DNA of 18,796 nucleotides from JBKBYG01 sp046313435 (GTDB lineage Bacteria > Pseudomonadota > Alphaproteobacteria > Rickettsiales > Arcanibacteraceae). The stretch lies in contig JBKBYG010000029.1 in NCBI GenBank assembly GCA_046313435.1, positions 1 to 18,796 of the forward strand, written 5' to 3'. The notes under the pieces are model-generated. The model ran no database searches, was not told the DNA's origin, and saw only the letters and a list, made by a program, of their open reading frames with translations. Position 1 is the first letter of the stretch; each line of letters begins with the position of its first letter. The position numbers were made by a program, and so were the translations under genes. Positions 8,018-15,421 of the stretch are shown piece after piece.

Positions 8018-9124
8018 ATGAAAATTTATTTTAGATACATAGCTAAAAATTTATTTATAAATATTAGTATAATAGCGATTATTTTAATCGCTATTATATG
8101 GCTTACTCAATCATTAAGATATATAAATTTAATTGTTAATAGCGGAATCAATTTTTTCTCATTTTTAAAACTTTCTTGCTTGCTTATACCATCACTTGCT
8201 TATCTTATCATACCGATCGCTACATATATTGGAATAGTTTATTTTTATAATAAATTATTGATGGAAAGAGAATTAGTAATTCTTAAAACAGTAGGAATGG
8301 ACAAATATAACATCTACAAACCAGCAATTTTTTGTTCTATAATTTTTTTAATAATGAATCTATTTTTATCATTATTTTTAATGCCATTTTGTTCGAAAGA
8401 ATTTAAGTCTAAACTAATTCATTACCGAAATAATTATGGAAATATAATTTTAGAAGAGGGAGTATTTAACAATAAAATTAAAGGCTTGACTATATATGTA
8501 GAAAAGCAAATAGAACCGGGTTTGATGAGTAATGTTGTAATTCATGACAAACGAGAGGCTGGAAAAGAAATTACTATAATGGCAGAATATGGAAAATTAA
8601 ATTTAAGTAAGGCTTCAATTGAGATAAACTTTATTAATGGTAACAAGCAGGAAATTGATAAAAATAGAAAGTTTTCAATATTGTATTTTGAAAATTTTGC
8701 TTATAATTTAGGTGGTGAAAATATTAATAGTAACAAATGGTCTTTGGAGCCGAATGAACAATATATTCACGAGTTAATTAATAATTATAAAATTAGTAAA
8801 AGCCCTTCTCCTAAAGTTTTTAATGAAATTCATCAAAGACTTACCTGGCCCATATATAATCTTATTATGGCATTACTTGCTGTAATATTGGTAGAAATTT
8901 ATGCGCAAAATCCTAAAAATATAAAAAGAAAACATTTAACTTTTATAATACTGCCTACAGTATCAATAATATTATATTTCATGTTGTTTAATATTGTTAT
9001 AAAATATGAAATATTAATTGCTTTGATATATATCAAAATAGCTCTCTTTTTTTATGGCGCAAGAAATTTATTAGGTCCAAAAAGAAAAGAAATTCAATGC
9101 CTTAAGATATTTGTAAAAAATTAA
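8018..9124 (+). CDS. lptF: LPS export permease, LptF/LptG family (probably LptF)
   Basis: A 368-residue inner-membrane protein of the YjgP/YjgQ family. LptF and LptG pair with the ATPase LptB to extract lipopolysaccharide from the inner membrane and pass it to LptC. The layout is as expected: three N-terminal transmembrane segments (about 10-32, 51-74, 96-120), a periplasmic beta-rich domain (about 125-265), and three C-terminal segments (about 279-296, 307-327, 331-350). The N-terminal LTQSLRYINLIVNSG and the ERELVILKTVG coupling-helix region are typical of LptF. The gene is 9 nt after phaB in a spacer forming a 12-bp palindrome (8005-8016) that includes the phaB stop. No strong Shine-Dalgarno is seen. 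Presence implies the organism exports LPS or a lipooligosaccharide. No lptG lies nearby. Confidence 0.85.
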   Translation: MKIYFRYIAKNLFINISIIAIILIAIIWLTQSLRYINLIVNSGINFFSFLKLSCLLIPSLAYLIIPIATYIGIVYFYNKLLMERELVILKTVGMDKYNIYKPAIFCSIIFLIMNLFLSLFLMPFCSKEFKSKLIHYRNNYGNIILEEGVFNNKIKGLTIYVEKQIEPGLMSNVVIHDKREAGKEITIMAEYGKLNLSKASIEINFINGNKQEIDKNRKFSILYFENFAYNLGGENINSNKWSLEPNEQYIHELINNYKISKSPSPKVFNEIHQRLTWPIYNLIMALLAVILVEIYAQNPKNIKRKHLTFIILPTVSIILYFMLFNIVIKYEILIALIYIKIALFFYGARNLLGPKRKEIQCLKIFVKN

Positions 9125-9190
9125 CTAACGGTTTTTTCAGAACATTTATATATAAAAAAAACTTATTAATAAAGTTTAATATTTTAGTCG

Positions 9191-9219
9191 TTGCAATTAA
9201 GTTGTATATTTGTTATAAA
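9191..9219 (+). promoter_or_regulatory. Sigma-70-type promoter with extended -10
   Basis: The -35 hexamer is TTGCAA (9191-9196) and the -10 is TATAAA (9214-9219) with a 17-nt spacer. TG at 9211-9212 makes an extended -10 (TGTTATAAA). Transcription would start near 9226, giving a leader of about 215 nt to the Xre-type gene. The -10 lies inside the 26-bp palindrome. Confidence 0.55.
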
Positions 9220-9233
9220 ATTTTATAACAAAT
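9208..9233. promoter_or_regulatory. Perfect 26-bp palindrome, candidate operator
   Basis: The half-site ATTTGTTATAAAA is followed directly by its exact reverse complement, with no spacer and no mismatch over 13 bp. It covers the -10 box and the expected transcription start of the Xre-type gene, an ideal position for a dimeric repressor, perhaps the gene's own product. It could alternatively form an RNA hairpin ending lptF transcription, but no T-tract follows. A partial half-site, TTTATAACAAAT, recurs at 17724-17735 upstream of panG. Confidence 0.55.
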
Positions 9234-9393
9234 TATTAAAAATATTTTCTAAATATTTACATTAAATACCAAAGATGCAATATTTTATATTAATAAAATT
9301 TAATAAATACTTCTTTACAAAATTAAAAAAATTAATATACATATTATAGAATTCAATTTTATTAATTATGTTTAACTAAAAAAAGAGATTTAA

Positions 9394-9441
9394 ATGGCAA
9401 TATATTTTAATTTATTTAATGTTGTGAGAGAGGTATTGTAA
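9394..9441 (+). CDS. 15-codon upstream ORF / leader peptide
   Basis: The frame reads MAIYFNLFNVVREVL then TAA at 9439-9441, and the stop overlaps the ATG of the Xre-type gene by one base (TAATG). A purine-rich GAGA lies 5 nt before its ATG, and the regulator's own ribosome binding site (GAGAGAGG) is inside the last codons of this ORF. This is the classic arrangement for translational coupling. Whether it is translated is inference; a chance ORF of this length is not rare in AT-rich DNA. Confidence 0.4.
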   Translation: MAIYFNLFNVVREVL

Positions 9442-9854
9442 TGGGTAAAGCTACTAATGCTAAAACAATTAAACACCCAGTTGATGAACATGTAGGTGCA
9501 AAACTTAAGTCACGCAGAACATTGGTAGGAATGAGCCAAGAAGAATTAGGTAGAACTGTTGGGGTAACTTTTCAACAAATTCAAAAATATGAAAAAGGTT
9601 TAAATAGAATAGGATGTAGTAGATTATTTGAGATATCCAATGTTTTAAAAACTTCAGTTTCATTTTTTTTCGAAGGCCTAGAAAGTAATGGTTCAAACAA
9701 TTATAATTTGCAAGAAAGTAAAAGTAATAATCTTTTAGAAATTTCAAATAAAGAAATTCTTTCGCTTGTTAGAGCATATAGTAGCATCGAGGATCAACAA
9801 GTAAGAAAAAAAGTAATAAGTTTAGTTAAATCCCTTTCGAATATATCAGAATAA
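9441..9854 (+). CDS. Xre/Cro-type helix-turn-helix regulator (EcxR/ApxR-like)
   Basis: A 137-residue protein. Residues about 19-74 form an HTH_3 (Cro/C1) domain: KLKSRRTLVGMSQEELG, then GVTFQQIQKYEKG, then LFEISNVLKTSVSFFFEG. The C-terminal 60 residues are a polar linker and a helical tail. This size and layout match the small alphaproteobacterial regulators that include EcxR of Ehrlichia and ApxR of Anaplasma, which control type IV secretion or surface protein genes; orthology here is inference from pattern. The start has a strong ribosome binding site (GAGAGAGG) and overlaps a short upstream ORF. Expression may be controlled by the palindrome over its promoter, consistent with autoregulation. 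A strong hairpin follows 31 nt after the stop. Confidence 0.85.
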   Translation: MGKATNAKTIKHPVDEHVGAKLKSRRTLVGMSQEELGRTVGVTFQQIQKYEKGLNRIGCSRLFEISNVLKTSVSFFFEGLESNGSNNYNLQESKSNNLLEISNKEILSLVRAYSSIEDQQVRKKVISLVKSLSNISE

Positions 9855-9885
9855 TTATAATCTGATAAGTGTGTATGCATTTAAG

Positions 9886-9917
9886 TTGGAAAGGTTCTTA
9901 TTTAAGAACCTTTCCAA
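9886..9917. terminator. Strong 14-bp hairpin between convergent genes
   Basis: TTGGAAAGGTTCTT pairs perfectly with AAGAACCTTTCCAA across a 4-nt loop. It lies between the stops of the Xre-type gene and the convergent orphan gene, so it probably serves as a bidirectional terminator. A T-tract is missing on both sides, so it is not a textbook intrinsic terminator. Confidence 0.65.
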
Positions 9918-9950
9918 TAAATCATGTACTACTTCAAATTTAACATTCAC

Positions 9951-10427
9951 TTAATGAATATTTGTAATTTCATTAAATATAATTTTCTTTTGCTCTTCAG
10001 TAGTTAATTCGTCCATTAAAGGCTTAAACTTATTCATTTTTATTAGAAATGAATTAAATATTCCCGATACGAAGTCAATAATTTGATTTATTTTCAAAGA
10101 TATTGTATGGTTGTTAAATCCAAGGTCAACTAAAATTGAATTTTTAGCAGAATATACTTCAGATAATTTCGAAGTAGGTTCAATAATAAATTCTATATTT
10201 TTATTAATATTATCATTATATATTTCTGCCTTTAATTTAATTAGCTTGTTTTGAAGAATATTGTAATCTGTGCTATAAACAAGTAAGCACCATCCATATG
10301 CGAATGAAATTGCGTCATTAGTAATAGGTAAATTTTCGAATGACCGAAAAAAAATTTCTTTAATATAATTTTTTATATTTTCCGCTAGGATTAATTTTTG
10401 GGCATCAGATAAAGAATTTTCATCCAT
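9951..10427 (-). CDS. Hypothetical protein, 158 residues
   Basis: I do not recognise this protein. The frame starts at an ATG (10425-10427) without a clear Shine-Dalgarno and reads MDENSLSDAQKLILAENI, ending EITNIH. It is predicted largely helical, with amphipathic stretches, many Lys, Asn and Glu, and no signal peptide or transmembrane helix; one moderately hydrophobic segment (AISFAYGWCLLVYST) sits near residue 40-54. A single cysteine is visible. It is convergent with the Xre-type gene and stands alone, flanked by the hairpin and the gene-free stretch upstream. Composition is like the rest of the window. It is probably a real, lineage-restricted gene because the frame is long for this composition and fills the gap between defined signals. 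Confidence 0.55.
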   Translation of the reverse strand: MDENSLSDAQKLILAENIKNYIKEIFFRSFENLPITNDAISFAYGWCLLVYSTDYNILQNKLIKLKAEIYNDNINKNIEFIIEPTSKLSEVYSAKNSILVDLGFNNHTISLKINQIIDFVSGIFNSFLIKMNKFKPLMDELTTEEQKKIIFNEITNIH

Positions 10428-10849
10428 ATATAATTTTTTATCGCTAATAATTATTTAAGTAATAGTATCCCTTAGATAACCAAAATATTAAACTTCTTCT
10501 AAAACTCTAGTTTTAAGGTAGTTGTAGGTTAATCTAGTACTCGATCTTCACATGCATTTAAAATGTGCTCAGGCTCTGCATACTATAGTGATTTATAATG
10601 ATTCGTAATTTTGTTACGCGTCGCTCTACCAGTCTTTAGTATGACTTGCTCCGTGCGCGTAATGTCATATTTGATCTAAATCGCTATAAATCTCCTTTAA
10701 ATTTTTTTAAAACTGATTCTGAAAAAAGTCTATTTTAATGGCCTTTGGTAAACTTCTTGTTTTTAATAATATAAGTAAGAAGATTTAATTATTAGTTAAA
10801 TAATCAAAGGATTTAGATACTTATCACTTTCGTTGATAATAATCTAATT
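10428..10849. other. Gene-free 422-nt stretch with a palindromic element
   Basis: No convincing gene is present. It contains a short hairpin (TAAAACT-CT-AGTTTTA, near 10499-10515), the GC-richer palindromic element at 10584-10688, and a weak 6-bp hairpin TTATCA/TGATAA (10821-10839) just after clpB that could help end its transcription. The central part looks less AT-rich than its flanks. Confidence 0.55.
10584..10688. repeat. Imperfect 105-bp palindromic element, MITE/RPE-like
   Basis: Ends TATAGTGATTTA (10584-10595) and TAAATCGCTATA (10677-10688) are inverted repeats that pair over 12 positions with one G-U wobble. Inside, TTACGCG (10614-10620) pairs perfectly with CGCGTAA (10656-10662), and a small AGTC/GACT hairpin sits at the centre. 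The interior is visibly GC-richer than the flanks. Such nested palindromes are typical of dispersed small repeats in Rickettsiales genomes, but there is only one copy here, so the repeat status is inferred. Confidence 0.5.
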
Positions 10850-13408
10850 TCAGCTTACAATTAAATTATTATCTTTCACTTTAATATTAATACAATGTCC
10901 TTCTTGAAGATCACCTTTTAACAACATGATAGCTATCTGATCTTGTAAATATTTTTGAATAATTCTTTTAAGCGGCCTTGCTCCGTAAATAGGATCATAA
11001 GCTTTTTCTGCAATCCAAATTTTAGCCGCATCATCAATAATAATATCTAAATGCTTTTCTAAAAGTAATTCTTTCAATTGATTGATCTGAATATCAATAA
11101 TTTTATCCATATGCTCTAGCTTAAGTCTATGGAAAAGAATAATTTCATCTAGCCTATTAAGAAACTCAGGACGGAAAGTTCCTTTTACAATATCCATAAC
11201 TTTGTCGCGAACTGATTCAGTTGTTTCTTCATTCGATAAAGAAGCAATAAATTCAGCCCCTAAATTAGAAGTCAAAATAATAATTGTATTTTTAAAATCA
11301 ACAGTTCTTCCTTGACCATCTGTTAACCTTCCTTCATCAAGTACTTGTAGTAAAACGTTAAAAACATCAGGGTGAGCTTTCTCTACTTCATCAAAGAGTA
11401 TAACTTGATAAGGCCTACGTCTTACTGCTTCAGTTAGGCTTCCTCCTTGCTCATAGCCGACATATCCAGGAGGCGCTCCTATCAGCCTTGCTACAGCGTG
11501 CTTTTCCATATATTCGGACATGTCAATTCTTAGTAACGCAGTTTTGTCGTTGAATAAAAATGTAGCAAGAGCTTTACTTAATTCAGTTTTACCTACGCCT
11601 GTAGGTCCTAAAAAGAGAAAAGAACCTAAAGGCCTGGAGGTATCTTGGATTCCTGCTCTAGCTCTTCTTACTGCATTACTAACTGCAGTTATGGCTTCTT
11701 CTTGGCCAATAACTGAATTACGTAAATATTCTTCCATGTGAAGTAATTTATCTTTTTCACTTCCAAGCATTTTATCCATAGGAATGCCTGTAATACGTGA
11801 AACTACTAAAGCAATATCTTGATCAGTAACGGCTTCTTTCAATAGACCGCCATCTTTAGAATTTGTCTCTTCTATTTGAATTTGCTGAGTCAAATCTGGA
11901 ATAATACCATAGGCAAGTTCGCCTGCTCGTGCAAGATTACCACTTCTTTGTGCCACTTCTAATTCGTGACGCATATTGTCCAATTGCTCTTTAAGTTTCT
12001 TGACTTTTTCAAGCTTAGATTTTTCAATTTGCCATTTGGAAGTTAAATCACTAGATTTCTTTTCAAGGTCTTGGATTTCTGAGCTTATGTTTGATAATCT
12101 TAAAGTTGACGCTGTATCTTGTTCTTTTTGTAAAGCAGATTGCTCAATTTTTAACTGAATTATCTTTCTATCTAACTCATCTATTTCTTCAGGTTTACTG
12201 TCTGCTTCCATTCTAAGTTTACTTGCGGCTTCATCAACTAAATCAATTGCCTTATCCGGTAAATATCTATCAGTAATATATCTATTTGACAATGTAGCAG
12301 CAGCAACTAAAGCCGCGTCAGTAATCCTAATCCCATGATGAAGTTCATAACGTTCCTTAATGCCCCTAAGTATCGAAATAGTATCCGATACTGATGGTTC
12401 AGAAATATATACGGGCTGAAATCGTCTTGCAAAAGCTGCATCTTTTTCTATATATTTTCTATATTCATCTAAGGTTGTTGCTCCAACACAATGAAGCTCA
12501 CCCCTAGCTAATGCAGGTTTTAGTAAGTTTGAAGCATCCATTGCTCCTTCACTTGCTCCTGCACCAACTAATGTATGTAATTCATCTATAAATAGAATGA
12601 TTTCACCTGAAGCATTTTCAACTTCATTCAATACAGATTTTAGCCTTTCTTCAAATTCTCCTCTGTATTTAGCCCCGGCAATAAGAGCACCTAGATCAAG
12701 TGCAAGCAATTTACAATCTTTGAGAGTTTCAGGAACATCACCTTGAAATATTCTAATCGCAAGTCCTTCAATAATAGCTGTTTTACCAACACCAGGCTCT
12801 CCTATTAGAACAGGATTGTTTTTAGTACGGCGTGAAAGAACTTGGATAGTCCTTCTAATTTCTTCATCTCTTCCAATTACGGGATCAATTTTTCCTTGTC
12901 TTGCATACTCAGTAATATCTTTGGTATATTTTGATAAAGCTTCATAATTTTGTTCAGCATTCTTAGAATCTGCTACCTTACCTTTTCTGAGTGAATCAAT
13001 AGCTAATGCTAATTTTTCAGCTGTTACATTATTTTCCGAAAGTTCTTTCGCCACATTTGCAGTTGCTTGTAGAATTCTTTCAACACTAACGTAGCTATCC
13101 TTAGATTTATTAGCAAAATTATTTGCTTCTTCAAAAATGCGAGCAGTATCTTTTGCCATAAATAGCTGCCCCGCTCCACTACCTTCTACTTGTGGTATTT
13201 TACCTAAAGAAATTTCTGTGTCTTGCTTTATCTTTTCTACATTAGCATTAATAAGATTAAGGAGCTTTATACTAAGCTGTTCTTGATCATCTAATAATGA
13301 CTTTAATATATGCACAGGAGTAAAGGATTGATGACCAGTTGCTAAAGCCTTATTCTGTGCATCCCTAATTATTTTAACTGCATTATCTGTAAATTTATCA
13401 AAATCCAT
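10850..13408 (-). CDS. clpB: ATP-dependent disaggregase chaperone ClpB
   Basis: A full-length ClpB, 852 residues from the chosen start. It is a hexameric AAA+ machine that threads aggregated proteins through its pore with DnaK/DnaJ. The frame extends to a TTG at 13418-13420, but the ATG at 13406-13408 gives the normal N-terminus (MDFDKFTDNA) and has GGAAG 5 nt upstream. Order of parts: Clp_N repeats (about 1-145), NBD1 with Walker A GEPGVGKT (203-210) and Walker B ILFIDEL, the long coiled-coil M-domain (about 390-520, absent in ClpA and ClpX and diagnostic of ClpB), NBD2 with GPTGVGKTELSK, and a C-terminal domain with YGARPLKRIIQ. It is a single-gene unit. A CTTGAA box upstream suggests heat-shock sigma control. 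Confidence 0.97.
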   Translation of the reverse strand: MDFDKFTDNAVKIIRDAQNKALATGHQSFTPVHILKSLLDDQEQLSIKLLNLINANVEKIKQDTEISLGKIPQVEGSGAGQLFMAKDTARIFEEANNFANKSKDSYVSVERILQATANVAKELSENNVTAEKLALAIDSLRKGKVADSKNAEQNYEALSKYTKDITEYARQGKIDPVIGRDEEIRRTIQVLSRRTKNNPVLIGEPGVGKTAIIEGLAIRIFQGDVPETLKDCKLLALDLGALIAGAKYRGEFEERLKSVLNEVENASGEIILFIDELHTLVGAGASEGAMDASNLLKPALARGELHCVGATTLDEYRKYIEKDAAFARRFQPVYISEPSVSDTISILRGIKERYELHHGIRITDAALVAAATLSNRYITDRYLPDKAIDLVDEAASKLRMEADSKPEEIDELDRKIIQLKIEQSALQKEQDTASTLRLSNISSEIQDLEKKSSDLTSKWQIEKSKLEKVKKLKEQLDNMRHELEVAQRSGNLARAGELAYGIIPDLTQQIQIEETNSKDGGLLKEAVTDQDIALVVSRITGIPMDKMLGSEKDKLLHMEEYLRNSVIGQEEAITAVSNAVRRARAGIQDTSRPLGSFLFLGPTGVGKTELSKALATFLFNDKTALLRIDMSEYMEKHAVARLIGAPPGYVGYEQGGSLTEAVRRRPYQVILFDEVEKAHPDVFNVLLQVLDEGRLTDGQGRTVDFKNTIIILTSNLGAEFIASLSNEETTESVRDKVMDIVKGTFRPEFLNRLDEIILFHRLKLEHMDKIIDIQINQLKELLLEKHLDIIIDDAAKIWIAEKAYDPIYGARPLKRIIQKYLQDQIAIMLLKGDLQEGHCINIKVKDNNLIVS

Positions 13409-13441
13409 ATTATCTTCCAAAAATTGTTAATTATTAAAAAA

Positions 13442-13471
13442 ATAGATATAATCTTTAAATTGAATTTCAAG
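13442..13471 (-). promoter_or_regulatory. Candidate heat-shock (sigma-32 type) promoter of clpB
   Basis: On the minus strand CTTGAAA (13465-13471) is followed after 13 nt by TTATATCTAT (13442-13451). The CTTGAA -35 is the alphaproteobacterial RpoH signature, and clpB is a classic RpoH target; the -10 fits the consensus poorly. The start would be about 40 nt before the ATG. Confidence 0.35.
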
Positions 13472-13566
13472 TAGAGAAAGTTTTATTTTTTTATTAATAA
13501 CTTGAGTTTTTATTAAAATTGCTTTAATCATTAATGATAAATTTTAATTAAGAGTTTTAGAGGGAA

Positions 13567-14118
13567 ATGACAAAAATAATAAAACTTATCTGTGAAATAG
13601 CTCCGCTTGGAGTTTTTTTCTATATGCATAAACCTTATGGCATAATTAATGCCACTTTAGGAATGGTAATAGCAACTGTAATTGCAGTTATCATAAATTA
13701 TTTTAATGAAAAAAAGCTTTCAATTGCTCCTTTGATTTCAGCAATAATATTAGGTATATTTGGCATGCTTACTGTTTTTACAGGAGATTCTACGTTTATT
13801 AAGATCAAGCCGACAATTATATATTTAGTGTTTGCCATTGTAATATTAGGCAGTGTTTTGATAAATAAGAATATTATCAAAATGGCCCTAGGTGAGAATT
13901 TAGCCTTACCTGAAGAAATTTGGAAAAAATTTTCAATAAGATGGGGTGTTTTTTTTATAGCTTTAGCTGGCTTAAATGAAATAATTTGGCGAAATTTCTC
14001 GGAAAGTCTTTGGGTAAAATTTAAAGTATTTGGTTTCTTTCCTTTAATTATAATATTTTTCTTAACTCAAGCTCCACTTTTAGGTAAATATCTTAAAAAT
14101 GATAATGAACAAAAGTAA
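13567..14118 (+). CDS. yciB: Inner-membrane protein YciB (septation protein A family)
   Basis: A 183-residue polytopic membrane protein of the IspA/YciB family, associated with cell division and envelope integrity; the exact biochemical role is not settled. About five or six hydrophobic segments span most of the length. The family hallmark DSTFIKIKPTI (about 75-85) matches the usual DETFIKxKPT, and SIRWGVFF ... LNEIIWR in the second half fits the conserved WxxFFxxLAxxNExxW pattern. The ATG has a strong ribosome binding site (AGAGGGAA). Its start is divergent from clpB, and an unrecognised gene follows after 32 nt in the same direction. Confidence 0.92.
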   Translation: MTKIIKLICEIAPLGVFFYMHKPYGIINATLGMVIATVIAVIINYFNEKKLSIAPLISAIILGIFGMLTVFTGDSTFIKIKPTIIYLVFAIVILGSVLINKNIIKMALGENLALPEEIWKKFSIRWGVFFIALAGLNEIIWRNFSESLWVKFKVFGFFPLIIIFFLTQAPLLGKYLKNDNEQK

Positions 14119-14150
14119 ATTAAAACAAACAATTTGAAAGGTATAAAATA

Positions 14151-14603
14151 ATGGCAAACAACACAAAAAACTCATTTCCTAAAGAAATAGCAGAATCTTA
14201 CTGGTCAATGAGAATGATTGAAGACTATGATGCGGCTAAACAGCTATTTGTAAAATATAAAAATATCACTGGCAATATTCCTCAAGAAGTTGGAGGTATT
14301 AGTATTAAAGGCGGTTATGGTGGTGCAATCTTAATTGCCCCTACAACAATAAGATTAGAAGATAATGTCAAAATTGATAGTAGTTTTTCAGTACTCTTAG
14401 AAGCTATTGATATTATCTGTGCTAATTCTTCTATAGTTTCAACCGAAGCAGTATATTTAAATGGCGAATCAATTGCGCTTTATAACACTACTATAACTGC
14501 ACCAGATATTTACTTGCCTCCTCAAGACCATGTTTTATCAACTAATACTCAGTTAATTGGTAATGTACATTATCTAACACCAGAACAGTTTGATAATATT
14601 TAA
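14151..14603 (+). CDS. Hypothetical protein with beta-solenoid-like repeats
   Basis: I do not recognise this 150-residue protein. Residues 1-45 look helical (IAESYWSMRMIEDYDAAKQL). From about residue 48 the sequence alternates short beta-type strands and turns with a rough 20-residue period: TTIRLEDNVKIDSS, IDIICANSSIVSTEAVYLNG, ESIALYNTTITAPDIYLP, HVLSTNTQLIGN. This resembles a short right-handed beta-helix, in the spirit of bactofilins, but no family signature is clear. It has no signal peptide, so it is probably cytosolic or cytoskeletal. A GAAAGG ribosome binding site lies 9 nt before the ATG. It follows yciB by 32 nt, so it may be co-transcribed and linked to envelope or division. A hairpin ends the unit. 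Confidence 0.6.
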   Translation: MANNTKNSFPKEIAESYWSMRMIEDYDAAKQLFVKYKNITGNIPQEVGGISIKGGYGGAILIAPTTIRLEDNVKIDSSFSVLLEAIDIICANSSIVSTEAVYLNGESIALYNTTITAPDIYLPPQDHVLSTNTQLIGNVHYLTPEQFDNI

Positions 14604-14608
14604 GTGAT

Positions 14609-14653
14609 TTATAATTGAATGGAATTTAATGACTATTTTTCCTTCAATTATAA
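14609..14653. terminator. Bidirectional hairpin terminator overlapping the coaX stop
   Basis: TTATAATTGAA (14609-14619), a bulged T, and GGAA pair with TTCC and TTCAATTATAA (14639-14653) around a 14-nt loop. It begins 5 nt after the plus-strand stop at 14603 and includes the coaX stop codon (14648-14650), so it can serve both convergent units. The plus-strand side is followed by a T-rich stretch. Confidence 0.6.
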
Positions 14654-15421
14654 TTTGTTGATATTTGTAATTACCCTTAAACCAACAAAAGCTAGCTCTT
14701 GATATATTGCTTCAAATATATTTTCATTTCGGTAAACTTCGCTAAAACCTCCAGTAGCAATAATTATATATTCTTCATTAGGAAATGATTGAATAGTAAG
14801 ATAAGCAATTAATTCTTTAATAGCGCCCAACTGTCCGTAAAATAACCCGATTTGTATATTTTCTTTAGTTGATTTGCCAAGACCAAGTTTTGGCTTAACT
14901 ATTTCTACAGAAGGAAGTTTTGAAGTATTGATATATAGAGCTTTAACTGAACTTTTAAGGCCAGGTAGTATTGCTCCGCCTAGATATTCTTTCTCCTTAT
15001 TTACTATATCAATCGTAGTAGCTGTTCCCATATCAACAATGACAATATTTTGATTTGGATGTAGGCAATTTGCACCAACTGCAGTAGCAATACGATCTGC
15101 TCCAACTTCGGCTGGATTACTATATTTAATTTTTAATCCTGTTTTTACACCGACATTTAAAAAAAAAGGAGTTAATTGAAAATATTTAATACAAGCTGAC
15201 CGCACTGAATAATCAAGTTCAGGCACAACAGAGCATATAGTTATGTTATGAATTGATTTTGGATCTAAATTATGTTCTCGTAGAATATTCTTTAAAAAAA
15301 TACCAAGTTGATCAGAACTCATACCTTCTGAGCTGCTATATCTAAATTGAAGTATTAAATTTTCTTCTTTAAACACCCCAGCATGAATTTGAGTATTACC
15401 TATGTCTATACATAAAATCAT
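14648..15421 (-). CDS. coaX: Type III pantothenate kinase
   Basis: A 257-residue enzyme that phosphorylates pantothenate to 4'-phosphopantothenate, the committed step of CoA synthesis. The type III family belongs to the ASKHA fold: DIGNT phosphate loop (6-10), VGADR (106-110, catalytic Asp109), and DMGTATTID (130-138), followed by GGAILPG (148-154). All hallmark residues are present and the length is normal. The ATG directly abuts the panC stop (TAA-ATG, no gap), and an AGGAG ribosome binding site lies within the last panC codons, so translation is likely coupled. It is the last gene of the panG-panB-panC-coaX operon, and its stop is within a hairpin terminator. Type III kinases need a monovalent cation and resist CoA feedback; that is family knowledge. 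Confidence 0.95.
   Translation of the reverse strand: MILCIDIGNTQIHAGVFKEENLILQFRYSSSEGMSSDQLGIFLKNILREHNLDPKSIHNITICSVVPELDYSVRSACIKYFQLTPFFLNVGVKTGLKIKYSNPAEVGADRIATAVGANCLHPNQNIVIVDMGTATTIDIVNKEKEYLGGAILPGLKSSVKALYINTSKLPSVEIVKPKLGLGKSTKENIQIGLFYGQLGAIKELIAYLTIQSFPNEEYIIIATGGFSEVYRNENIFEAIYQELAFVGLRVITNINKL

Larger units (their letters stand above)
9125..9440 (+). other. Long regulatory intergenic / leader region before the Xre-type gene
   Basis: A 316-nt stretch of extreme AT content with no normal-sized gene. It holds a probable promoter (9191-9219) overlapped by a perfect 26-bp palindrome (9208-9233), then about 160 nt of leader with only weak dyads, then a 15-codon upstream ORF (9394-9441). 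No convincing terminator for lptF is visible other than the palindrome itself. Confidence 0.6.

Noticed and set aside
10530..10582. Short minus-strand frame reading AEPEHILNACEDRVLD before a stop
   Set aside because: It looks like a protein tail, but it is only about 18 codons, has no start, and is preceded by an in-frame stop; could be part of a repeat or chance.
10738..10788. 16-codon plus-strand ORF after the palindromic element
   Set aside because: No ribosome binding site and no recognisable peptide; expected by chance.
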